Positions 57,618-64,000 of a stretch of 64,000 nucleotides of DNA are shown here, piece after piece. The notes below the pieces were generated by a model that was not told where the DNA came from, did not search any database, and saw nothing but the letters and a program-made list of their open reading frames with translations. The position numbers were made by a program, and so were the translations under genes. The stretch is from Streptantibioticus silvisoli (GTDB lineage: Bacteria; Actinomycetota; Actinomycetes; Streptomycetales; Streptomycetaceae). The DNA is taken from NCBI RefSeq assembly GCF_027947535.2, contig NZ_JAAGKO020000040.1, positions 17,973 through 81,972 on the forward strand. The letters run 5' to 3'. How positions within the stretch are numbered: the stretch's first letter is position 1; each line of letters begins with the position of its first letter.

Positions 57618-57890
57618 TCAGGCGGCGTTCGGGATAGCGGCGCGTTCGCCGACGTAGCGGGCGTAGACGGCGGTGCCCATCTCGGTGTCCTCGCAGCGGG
57701 CCGTGTAGGAGCCGGCGGGCTCGTAATAGGGCAGCCGGTAGGCGTGGATGATCCGGTAGGCGACGTTCTTGGCGTTGTGCCGTGCCGAGTAGGTGCCGAC
57801 GGGGAGTTCCAGGCCGGGGACTTCGCGGAGGGCGTCGGCGATGGGTTGGTGCCGCACGAGGGTGTGGGCGGCACGGTTTCGGTGGGTCAT
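57618..57890 (-). CDS. Hypothetical protein
   Basis: A 90-residue protein from ATG 57890 (ATGA). Beta-rich (LELPVGTYSARHNAKNVAYR), ending MGTAVYARYVGERAAIP. Unknown. Confidence 0.6.
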   Translation of the reverse strand: MTHRNRAAHTLVRHQPIADALREVPGLELPVGTYSARHNAKNVAYRIIHAYRLPYYEPAGSYTARCEDTEMGTAVYARYVGERAAIPNAA

Positions 57891-57961
57891 CGGGTGCTCC
57901 GGCGGTTCATGTGGCGGCAGAATCCGAGCCACAGGGCGACGGTGATGAGGACGGTGATCAC
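57887..57961 (-). CDS. Tiny membrane peptide
   Basis: A 24-residue peptide from GTG 57961 (ITVLITVALWLGFCRHMNRR), one membrane helix with basic end. Overlaps 57958 and 57890 by GTGA/ATGA, which supports a real coupled gene. Confidence 0.45.
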   Translation of the reverse strand: MITVLITVALWLGFCRHMNRRSTR

Positions 57962-58128
57962 GAGGCGGCTCCGATCCCGGCGGTACGGGATGTCCGGGGC
58001 TCGACCAACCGGCGGTTCCCACGCTGCCCGATTTGGACGCCCTGCGCTTCGTGCAAGCGAGCAAATTTCAACGCCGCGCTTCGTGCTTCCGCACAGAACC
58101 CCAGCGCGGTCGTGGCGACGGCGCTCAC
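57958..58128 (-). CDS. Small basic protein
   Basis: A 56-residue protein from GTG 58128 with GTGA overlaps. Arg-rich C-terminus (QIGQRGNRRLVEPRTSRTA), so nucleic acid binding is possible. Unknown. Confidence 0.55.
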   Translation of the reverse strand: MSAVATTALGFCAEARSAALKFARLHEAQGVQIGQRGNRRLVEPRTSRTAGIGAAS

Positions 58129-58358
58129 GTGGCGGCTCCCTGTGTGGTCACCCAGTACCGGCGGTTGGGGTGGTCGATCCGGGTGAGACCCCCGTCGGTT
58201 TCGATGGCGGCGAGGAGCCGGCGGGCGGAGTGTCGGTCGATGCTGATGCCGTCGGCTCGGAGGGCGTTCATGGCGACCGTGGTGGTCCACTGCTGGCCGG
58301 GGTTGCTGCGGATGGCGCTGTAGAGGGTGTTGAGGCGGTAGGTGCCGGCGGCGGTCAC
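58125..58358 (-). CDS. Small winged-helix-like protein
   Basis: A 77-residue protein from GTG 58358. YRLNTLYSAIRSNPGQQWTT then RHSARRLLAAIETDGGLTRI resembles a small winged-helix DNA-binding fold. Coupled on both sides. Unknown target. Confidence 0.7.
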   Translation of the reverse strand: MTAAGTYRLNTLYSAIRSNPGQQWTTTVAMNALRADGISIDRHSARRLLAAIETDGGLTRIDHPNRRYWVTTQGAAT

Positions 58359-58813
58359 GACGCGCCCCCGTCCTGCGCCGGTGCCGGGGCGAGCGCGGCG
58401 CGGATGCGGCGGACAGCGATGGCCATGCCGTCGTCGGCGACGGGGTACAACTCGCGCTCGATCCGGTCGCACTCGGCGAGCGCGCGGACTACGGCGGCGG
58501 ATGCGGGTGGGTCGGGCTGCTCGCCGCCGAGGATGCGGCCGATGGCCATGGCGAGGCCGACTTCGCCGGGCCGGTCGCGCCAGACGACGAGGGCCTCGTG
58601 GATGGCGGTGATCCGCTGCTCGGCGGCCTCGGCCCGCTGCCGGGCGTCGGCCAGCGCGTCGTCCCGGACGGCCAGCACGGCGGCGGCCTGCTCGGCGGGT
58701 ATCAGCGCGCGGCACTCGTCCAGGGCGGCGGCGTACTGCTCGCGCAGCTGCTCCCGCCCGTCGTCCGGCGTGCCGGGCTCGGCGTCCGGCGCGGTGGCGG
58801 GGTTGTCAGTCAC
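58355..58813 (-). CDS. Helical protein
   Basis: A 152-residue protein from GTG 58813. Long helices (EQLREQYAAALDECRALIPA, QRAEAAEQRITAIHEALVVW) and a Pro/Ala-rich N-terminal. Coiled coil. Unknown. Confidence 0.65.
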   Translation of the reverse strand: MTDNPATAPDAEPGTPDDGREQLREQYAAALDECRALIPAEQAAAVLAVRDDALADARQRAEAAEQRITAIHEALVVWRDRPGEVGLAMAIGRILGGEQPDPPASAAVVRALAECDRIERELYPVADDGMAIAVRRIRAALAPAPAQDGGAS

Positions 58814-59852
58814 GGTCGGTCTCCGGGGTCGAGGAGGGCAGGCGGACGGTGCCGGTCGGCGGGTACTGGGCGACGTGCTCGGCGGTGCTGATGCCGGGGC
58901 AGCCGAGGTGGAACGGGTGCGGCCGGGTGATCGGGCAGCGGCGTCGGTTCGGCTCGGGCGGGGCGCCGGGGCAGGTGCAGTCCTGGGTGACCCAGTAGTC
59001 GCAGGGCTCCGGGTGCACGCGGGCGCGCTCGGCGGCGAGGCGGTCGGTAGCGCGCGCCCAGGCGTCGAAGGGGTTCGGTCGTCGCGGGGCCGGGGCGTCC
59101 GGCGCGGTCTCCGGCTGCGGCGCGGGGACGGCCGGGCACGGCCAGCGGTTGCCGCAGGCGCACCAGTGGCACCCGTCCAGCGGGTCCGGAGTGGCGTCGT
59201 AGTGCAGCGGCGCGGTGGCCTGTGGGGTGTAGGGGTGCCGGCCGGGCCCAGCGCAGGCGAGGCAGCGGGGCTGCCGGTCGTCGTGCGCGGCGCGCTGGTG
59301 GCCGCACACGCAGACCGCCGCGGCGTCCGCGCCACCGTCCTTGCCGCTGGCGCGGTGCCAGCGGCGGGCGTACCCGCAGTGCGTGCACAGGCCGGCGTGC
59401 GGGCCCGGGGCGTACCCGGGGCAGGCGGCGACCGGCTCCGGGGTGCCCATCGGGGCGTCCGGCGCGGTCTCCGGCTGCGGCGCGGGGTCGTAGCACGCCT
59501 CGGGGGTGTGCACCGTCAGCAGCGTCTGCCCGCCGCAGTCACACGTCGCGGGGGCCTGCCCGGCGGCAGCCAGCTCGGCCACCGGCGGGATCGTGGCGCC
59601 CTTCTCGATACCCAGCCGTACCAGCGCGGCGGCGTCCCGCAGGACGGCCGTGCAGTGGTAGCAGCAGCCGTCGTGCCGGGCGCGGAGCTGGGTGAGCAGC
59701 GCGGTCCACGCCTCCGCGCGGGCGGCGGCCTCCACCGCGTCCAGCACCGGCATCACGGCAGCGACCGCCAGGCGCCGGACGTGGGTGTTCTCGATGTCGG
59801 AGGCGCTGATCGCTGCCTCCACTCGGCGCCGCATCTCGTCCCGGGCGGTCAC
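58806..59852 (-). CDS. Cysteine-rich protein with internal duplication
   Basis: A 348-residue protein from GTG 59852. N-terminal helix region, then many small Cys clusters (CCYHC, CDCGGQ, CTHCGYA, CVCGHQ, CLACAG, CHWCACGN, CTCPG), probably zinc ribbons of mycobacteriophage-like accessory type. PAPQPETAPDAP occurs twice, 120 residues apart. Unknown. Confidence 0.7.
   Translation of the reverse strand: MTARDEMRRRVEAAISASDIENTHVRRLAVAAVMPVLDAVEAAARAEAWTALLTQLRARHDGCCYHCTAVLRDAAALVRLGIEKGATIPPVAELAAAGQAPATCDCGGQTLLTVHTPEACYDPAPQPETAPDAPMGTPEPVAACPGYAPGPHAGLCTHCGYARRWHRASGKDGGADAAAVCVCGHQRAAHDDRQPRCLACAGPGRHPYTPQATAPLHYDATPDPLDGCHWCACGNRWPCPAVPAPQPETAPDAPAPRRPNPFDAWARATDRLAAERARVHPEPCDYWVTQDCTCPGAPPEPNRRRCPITRPHPFHLGCPGISTAEHVAQYPPTGTVRLPSSTPETDRD
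59091..59487 (-). repeat. 37-bp perfect direct repeat, 360 bp apart
   Basis: The same 37-bp stretch starts at 59091 and 59451, inside the Cys-rich gene and in the same frame. It encodes PAPQPETAPDAP. A related shorter copy lies near 58780. Confidence 0.85.
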
Positions 59853-60055
59853 TGGCCCTCACCCGCCTCGGCGCAGTCGGGGCACAGGTCGCGGCCGTTG
59901 CGGCCGTCGCGGCGGTGTCGCCACCCATCAGCGCGGGCCACGCGACGCAGCTCCGCAGCCGTCTCGCCGGGCGTCTCAGCCATGCCGATCCACGCCCCGC
60001 ACGGCTGGCCGCTGACGCCGTCGCACCACAGACGGCGGTAGGTCATGACGCTCAC
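59849..60055 (-). CDS. Small zinc-ribbon-like protein
   Basis: A 68-residue protein from GTG 60055. Cys at WCDGVSGQPC and CPDCAEAG, separated by a helix, likely binding zinc. Coupled. Unknown. Confidence 0.65.
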   Translation of the reverse strand: MSVMTYRRLWCDGVSGQPCGAWIGMAETPGETAAELRRVARADGWRHRRDGRNGRDLCPDCAEAGEGQ

Positions 60056-60339
60056 AGCGCACCGTCCTCGGTGGCCGGGGCGGCGGCCACCATCCGGTAC
60101 GGCGGCGCGTCATCGTCGTCCGAGTTGTTCCGCTCGATCTCCCCGGCCGCCAGCAACGCCTTGATGCAGTCCTCGCACAGCAGGCGCCCGTCGGCAAGGA
60201 GTACCCAGCCGCAGGACTCCGCCTCGTCGATCGCCTCGGCCGCAGACGGGAAGTGAGGCGTGAAGTCGTGCTCGAAGTCGTTGACGTTCTTGCACCGGTC
60301 GCAGGCGACCGAGTAGCAGGTGTGCTGGGTCGTGCTCAT
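60052..60339 (-). CDS. Zinc-ribbon-like protein
   Basis: A 95-residue protein from ATG 60339. CDRCKNVNDF (13-22) and LCEDCIKALL (55-64) form a four-Cys site. Overlaps neighbours at both ends. Unknown. Confidence 0.7.
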   Translation of the reverse strand: MSTTQHTCYSVACDRCKNVNDFEHDFTPHFPSAAEAIDEAESCGWVLLADGRLLCEDCIKALLAAGEIERNNSDDDDAPPYRMVAAAPATEDGAL

Positions 60340-60602
60340 CGGGTCCCCCCGGGGATGTGACGGGTGTGGGTGAGGTGTGCGGCCAGCACGGCCATGCGCG
60401 GGTGGCGGGCCCGGTGACGGGGCGGGCGGTGCATGGCGGCGGCCCGGGTACGGCCGTAAGCCAGCCAGCAGCAGACGGCCCGCCGGAACAGACGGCCCAG
60501 CCACCGGCCAGACGCACCACCCCGCAACACCACGGCGGACACCAGCGCGTAGACCACGACGGCCGCGCCGAACATCTGCGGCTCGGACAGGTGCGGGGTC
60601 AC
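60336..60602 (-). CDS. Small membrane-associated protein
   Basis: An 88-residue protein from GTG 60602. One hydrophobic segment (MFGAAVVVYALVSAVVL) followed by a very basic tail. Unknown. Confidence 0.6.
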   Translation of the reverse strand: MTPHLSEPQMFGAAVVVYALVSAVVLRGGASGRWLGRLFRRAVCCWLAYGRTRAAAMHRPPRHRARHPRMAVLAAHLTHTRHIPGGTR

Positions 60603-61120
60603 CGGGACTCACCGCCGACGAACAGGGCGTCTTGGCCGTGGGGCGGCCGCCGGGCCGCGGCCTCGGCCAGCGCGCGCACATCGGCGGGAGTGACTGCGCC
60701 ACCAACGCCCAGCACGAGCGCCGTCAGACGCCTGCTGTCCGCGGAAACACCGTCGCCCCAGGCGGACGCAGCCGCTACGCCTCCCTCGGCGCACACACGA
60801 CCCCACCGCGCCGCGAACGGTTCACCGTCGCAAGCGACTGCCGTGCACGTTTTCCAGATGAAATGTGCCATAACGCCGGTCGTTATTCCGACCGGACCAC
60901 CCGGGCGCCGACGACGACCACGGCGATAACTCCGCGCCCACGACGACCGGAGGTCGTCGTCCTCCATCAGGTCGGCCACCCGGTGCAGGACCTGGGCGTC
61001 AGTACCGAGACGACCATCTCGCGACTGCCGGTCGAATCGAGCGGCCCGCAAGCGCTCCAGCACGTCACCCACCGGCGACAGCGCCACCGGCACCTCGGCC
61101 GGCCCGTCCGCGTGGTTCAT
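60599..61120 (-). CDS. Hypothetical protein
   Basis: A 173-residue protein from ATG 61120. N-terminal helices with LSPVGDVLERLRAARFDRQS, a basic RGRRRRPGG linker and Ala-rich C-terminus. Coupled at both ends. Unknown. Confidence 0.65.
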   Translation of the reverse strand: MNHADGPAEVPVALSPVGDVLERLRAARFDRQSRDGRLGTDAQVLHRVADLMEDDDLRSSWARSYRRGRRRRPGGPVGITTGVMAHFIWKTCTAVACDGEPFAARWGRVCAEGGVAAASAWGDGVSADSRRLTALVLGVGGAVTPADVRALAEAAARRPPHGQDALFVGGESR

Positions 61121-61470
61121 GCCGCCACCCCGCCATCCACCACAGCCAGCGGACGGGCCGCCGGGTGGTAGACCTCCGAGCCCTGCCGCAGCAACTGGCC
61201 CAGATCCGTGCGGGACAGGCGCATCTCCGCCGGGCCCATGTCGGCCTCGGCTTCGATGTCGTCGACCAGGGCGTCGATCTCCGCGCCCTCCGCGTCATCC
61301 GGAGATGCCACCGCATCGATGAGGGCGTCGAGGGCGTTCTGCACGTCGGTCGCGTGGTCCCCGCGCAGGGCCAGAGCCAGCTGGGTGAGGGTGTCGCGGC
61401 GGATACGGTCCGCCCGCAGCGTGGTCTCGCCCAGGATGTTCGAGGTGATGGACAGGTCGAGGCGGATCAT
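61117..61470 (-). CDS. Helical protein
   Basis: A 117-residue protein from ATG 61470 (ATGA overlap). Acidic helices (QNALDALIDAVASPDDAEGA). Unknown. Confidence 0.65.
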   Translation of the reverse strand: MIRLDLSITSNILGETTLRADRIRRDTLTQLALALRGDHATDVQNALDALIDAVASPDDAEGAEIDALVDDIEAEADMGPAEMRLSRTDLGQLLRQGSEVYHPAARPLAVVDGGVAA

Positions 61471-61838
61471 TAGGCCACGCCCTTCCAGCAGTCGCCGGCG
61501 ATGGAGGCGGTGAAGTCGCCGGGGGTCTGCTCGCCGGCGGGAACCGGCACGGACACCCGTACCGGGACCGGGGCGCCCGGCAGGCCGTCAGCGGTGGTGT
61601 GGAGGACCCACAGGTCCACGCCGTGCGGCGTCGGGTGCACGGTGATCCGGCCGCCCCGGGCGTACATCCACTGGCCGAGGTCGTCCAGCGATGTGACGGT
61701 CACGTGGGCCGCGTCCGGGCGACCGGTCAGCGAACCGATCGGCAGAGGCTGGGAGTCGCACATCGCCTCGACCGAAGCCACGTTCCGGCGGGACAAGAAC
61801 AGGGGAGACGTCGGCAGTTCCAGCAGCAGGGCAGTCAC
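61470..61838 (-). CDS. Hypothetical protein
   Basis: A 122-residue protein from GTG 61838. Beta-rich, C-terminal GDFTASIAGDCWKGVA. Unknown; follows the 62680 gene with GTGA overlap. Confidence 0.6.
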   Translation of the reverse strand: MTALLLELPTSPLFLSRRNVASVEAMCDSQPLPIGSLTGRPDAAHVTVTSLDDLGQWMYARGGRITVHPTPHGVDLWVLHTTADGLPGAPVPVRVSVPVPAGEQTPGDFTASIAGDCWKGVA

Positions 61839-62680
61839 GACGCCACCTCCGGGCGGGTCAAGGACGCGACCACGGCGTCCGGGTGATCGATCGCGAGGTG
61901 CGCGAACGCGTCCTCGACGGCGGGGGCTTCCAGGTCGTGCGCCTGGGCGACACGGGCCATCAGGACGGAAAGCGGCACGTCCTGAGCGGCGATACGGGGC
62001 GCCCGGCCGGGCAGCAGCTCCACCGGGCACCAGTCCCACCGGTGAGACTCGCCCGCGATGCGGTACATCGTCTCGCCGGACCGCAGGTCCCGACCGGTGA
62101 TCCACACCCCGTCCTCGCCGGCGGTGGTGCCGTCCGGTAGACGGACCTCGAACTGGTGGCGGTCCGGCGCCGTCGACACGACCTCGAACCGGGTCATGTC
62201 ATCCCAGTCGATGAGCTGGTCGCCCGGGCGGAGCTCCACCGACGTGGGGCGCTCAGGGAGCTCGGCCGCCTCGGCCGGGACGCGGTACTCCGTCGCCAGC
62301 CCGGCCAGCTCCCGCGCGGCGGCCAGGTCCGCCCGCAGGCGGTCCACCTCAGCGCTCTGCCCGTCGATCTGCCGCTGGAGCACCTGCTCCGCCGTCGCCC
62401 CGGCCGCGCACTGCACCCGCAGGCGGTCCACCACGGCCAGCAACGCGGTGATGTTCTCGGGCGCTGCCGCCATCCACAGGGCCAGATCCCCGGCCCAGTC
62501 CGGCAGAGTCGCCAGCACCGTGCCGTCGTGCAGCACCTGCCAGCAGCCACGCTCGTCGGTGCCGCCCTCGACCTCACGGATCGTCCACGGGTTCGGCAGC
62601 CACTCCGTCGGCTGACACTGGCGGATCTCCACCGGCCGCCCGGGGCTCAGAGGTTCGGGGGTCTGAGAAGATGAAGCCAT
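61835..62680 (-). CDS. Hypothetical protein with coiled coil and beta domain
   Basis: A 281-residue protein from ATG 62680 (GGAGCC site; ATG 62695 lacks one). Residues 95-140 are a coiled coil (EQVLQRQIDGQSAEVDRLRA). The middle is beta-rich (RFEVVSTAPDRHQFEVRLPD). First gene of the long early minus operon. Unknown. Confidence 0.65.
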   Translation of the reverse strand: MASSSQTPEPLSPGRPVEIRQCQPTEWLPNPWTIREVEGGTDERGCWQVLHDGTVLATLPDWAGDLALWMAAAPENITALLAVVDRLRVQCAAGATAEQVLQRQIDGQSAEVDRLRADLAAARELAGLATEYRVPAEAAELPERPTSVELRPGDQLIDWDDMTRFEVVSTAPDRHQFEVRLPDGTTAGEDGVWITGRDLRSGETMYRIAGESHRWDWCPVELLPGRAPRIAAQDVPLSVLMARVAQAHDLEAPAVEDAFAHLAIDHPDAVVASLTRPEVAS

Positions 62681-62777
62681 CGCAGGCTCCTCCATTCGGT
62701 GAGTGGTGAGGGGTGTTGCGTAGGCCCCGGCTGCCGGTGACCGGACAGAAACCGGCGGTTGGGGCCGTGAAGCCGCT

Positions 62778-63107
62778 CTAGGCGGCGATGGAGCGGGGGC
62801 GGTGCCCCTGGCGAGTCGGGTCGATCTCCCGGTGCTCCGCCACGGCCGCGATGTGCTTCCGGCGCATCCGGCGGAACTTGCCGATGAACGTGAACGGGAT
62901 CGTCTTCTCGTTCATGCGGTCTTCGACCCAGTTCTCGGAGACTCCGAGCAGCTCAGCAGCCTGAGCCGGCGTGTAGCACCGGATTTCCGGGTCGGCTTCC
63001 GCCACGGTCGAAGACCGGGCGATGCTCTCCAAGGCCACGACAAGACGTTCGAGGAGAGTGGTATCCAGGACCACGGTCTCCGGCAGTGGGGGGCTGGTCA
63101 GGCTCAC
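62778..63107 (-). CDS. Excisionase-like HTH protein
   Basis: A 109-residue protein from ATG 63107 (GGAGACC leader). CYTPAQAAELLGVSENWVED followed by IPFTFIGKFRRMRRKHIAAV is the HTH_17/excisionase fold. Overlaps the XRE gene by 4 bp. An early regulator or excision factor. Confidence 0.75.
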   Translation of the reverse strand: MSLTSPPLPETVVLDTTLLERLVVALESIARSSTVAEADPEIRCYTPAQAAELLGVSENWVEDRMNEKTIPFTFIGKFRRMRRKHIAAVAEHREIDPTRQGHRPRSIAA

Positions 63108-63310
63108 GGTGGGGTCTCCCTTGTGATTGCGTCGATGGGTATGCCGAGCGCGGCTGCGATCTGTCGGAGCGTGTCGTCGCTCGCCTGGCGCTGGCCGGTC
63201 TCGATGCGGCTGAGGAAGCTGGGGGTTCTCTCCGCAAGGCTTGCGAGCCGTCTCAGGCTGAGTCCGCGAGCCTCACGGATGGACCTGATTGCGGCTCCGT
63301 TCGGTGTCAC
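63104..63310 (-). CDS. XRE-family HTH regulator (Cro-like)
   Basis: A 68-residue protein from GTG 63310. SIREARGLSLRRLASLAERT and SFLSRIETGQRQASDDTLRQ is the XRE HTH. It opposes the larger plus-strand XRE protein at 63606, as Cro opposes CI. Direct ACCTAACG repeats lie directly before its start. Confidence 0.85.
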   Translation of the reverse strand: MTPNGAAIRSIREARGLSLRRLASLAERTPSFLSRIETGQRQASDDTLRQIAAALGIPIDAITRETPP

Positions 63311-63314
63311 AACA

Positions 63315-63333
63315 CCTAACGTAGACCTAACGA
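63315..63333 (-). promoter_or_regulatory. Tandem operator ACCTAACG repeats
   Basis: ACCTAACG at 63315-63322 and 63326-63333, one 11-bp helical turn apart, overlap the -10 to +1 area of the 63310 gene. Likely binding site for one of the XRE proteins. Confidence 0.6.
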
Positions 63334-63605
63334 CCGGGATTCACAAGGCGTTGATCCGCCTTCAATATGTGTTCATCCGTGTTAACCGGGCGCCCCTTGG
63401 CCTTCACTAGGTGAAACGCCGCCCCCGGGCGCACCCCTACGCCGCACAAAGGACCCACCGGGTAGCCAGTCTGCGCAACCAGAAGCACGACAGGCTCACC
63501 GAGGCACATCCAGGCAACAGCTACGCGCCAGTACTACGGATCAACACAGGTCAATTAGGGGAACCAGTGGGTGCCCGTTGCCTCTCGGTAGGGCATGATG
63601 ACCGC

Positions 63606-64000
63606 ATGACCCAGGACTGGAAGCGGCTCGGCGACGCCATCAGGGACGCCCGCACCTCGCGAGGCATGACCCAGATCGACCTCGCCACCGCGGCAGAGGT
63701 CAGCGAAGCGACCGTTCAAAACCTCGAAGGCGCCCGCAAAAACCCCCGCCGCCGCCCCCCCTCACTCCCCCGCATCGAAGCCGCGCTCAACTGGGCCGCC
63801 GGCTCCGCCACCCGCATCCTCGAAGGAGGCGCCCCCCTCGACGCCCCCTCTCCCCCCGCCAGCGCTCCCCCGCCAGCCAGCGACAGCCAACTCCCCCTCC
63901 GCGTCCAACACGAACTGCGCGACAGCGAGGTCGTCGACACCGATGTCCTCGACCTGTCCGCCGGCGGCATGCGCCTGGTCGTCGTCGTCACCCGCGGGGG
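63606..64000 (+). CDS. XRE-family repressor (partial, runs off window)
   Basis: At least 131 residues from ATG 63606. DWKRLGDAIRDARTSRGMTQ, AAEVSEATVQNLEGAR is an XRE HTH, followed by a Pro-rich linker and the start of a C-terminal domain (ELRDSEVVDTDVLDLSAGGM). Divergent from the Cro-like gene, so a candidate lysogeny repressor. Confidence 0.8.
   Translation, partial: MTQDWKRLGDAIRDARTSRGMTQIDLATAAEVSEATVQNLEGARKNPRRRPPSLPRIEAALNWAAGSATRILEGGAPLDAPSPPASAPPPASDSQLPLRVQHELRDSEVVDTDVLDLSAGGMRLVVVVTRG

Noticed and set aside
57225..60041. Very long plus-strand open frame (over 900 codons)
   Set aside because: Low-complexity Gly/Arg/Val composition mirrors the codon bias of the opposite-strand genes; no domain is visible.
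63327..63509. 60-residue minus-strand reading frame between the two XRE genes
   Set aside because: It overlaps the operator repeats, has no ribosome site and its composition is not clearly coding; it is more likely noise in the control region.

Overview
The window is high-GC DNA with strong third-position G/C codon use, GTG starts and dense four-base GTGA/ATGA gene overlaps. The gene content is typical of Streptomyces: WhiB, GntR/KorSA-type regulator, XRE-DUF5753, DUF6907, DUF6221 and a TraB/Spd transfer module. I read it as most of one temperate actinophage-type element, cut at both ends. No rRNA and no clear full tRNA is visible. The lysis cassette, the integrase and the rest of the tail lie outside the window.

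Layout. (1) 1-16.3 kb, minus strand, read from right to left: small and large terminase, portal, MuF-like protein, capsid protease/scaffold, major capsid protein, head-tail connectors, major tail protein, the G/GT tail chaperone pair with a -1 frameshift, and a tape measure protein that runs off the left edge. A plus-strand DUF732 lipoprotein (a moron) sits beside the tape measure. (2) 16.35-18.7 kb: small cargo genes and a beta-helix tail-fibre-like protein, fed through tandem terminators. (3) 18.8-25.9 kb: small regulatory and accessory genes, including an XRE-DUF5753 regulator broken by a frameshift. (4) 25.9-34.7 kb: a Streptomyces-plasmid/AICE-like conjugation block with a TraB/FtsK-type DNA translocase, a large Spd-like membrane coiled-coil protein, small membrane proteins, a zinc metallopeptidase-like protein, a RapZ-C-like protein, an excisionase-like HTH protein and a KorSA-like GntR repressor. 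(5) 34.7-38 kb: plus-strand genes (GIY-YIG nuclease, DUF6907, SLOG/DUF2493) around a mostly gene-free 0.6 kb stretch. (6) 38-62.7 kb: a long minus-strand early region. It carries two MazG-type pyrophosphohydrolases, WYL, LuxR-type and WhiB regulators, two DNA methyltransferases, DUF4326 proteins, an HNH nuclease, a frameshifted replication-organiser-like gene, a CoiA-like nuclease, a KilAC/BRO antirepressor, a DEDDh exonuclease, a phiC31 gp3-like recombination directionality factor, a PD-(D/E)XK nuclease and many short zinc-ribbon or membrane proteins. (7) 62.8-64 kb: an immunity-type switch with divergent XRE repressors.

How it may work together: the right end decides lysis or lysogeny, the early region replicates, recombines and modifies the DNA, and the left block packages it and builds a long non-contractile-type tail. 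Embedded in the same run of genes is a TraB-type double-stranded-DNA transfer system with a repeat array at the end of traB that resembles a clt locus. This suggests a phage-plasmid or phage-AICE hybrid that could move both in virions and by mycelial conjugation. That combined function is inference; the gene families are seen in the sequence.
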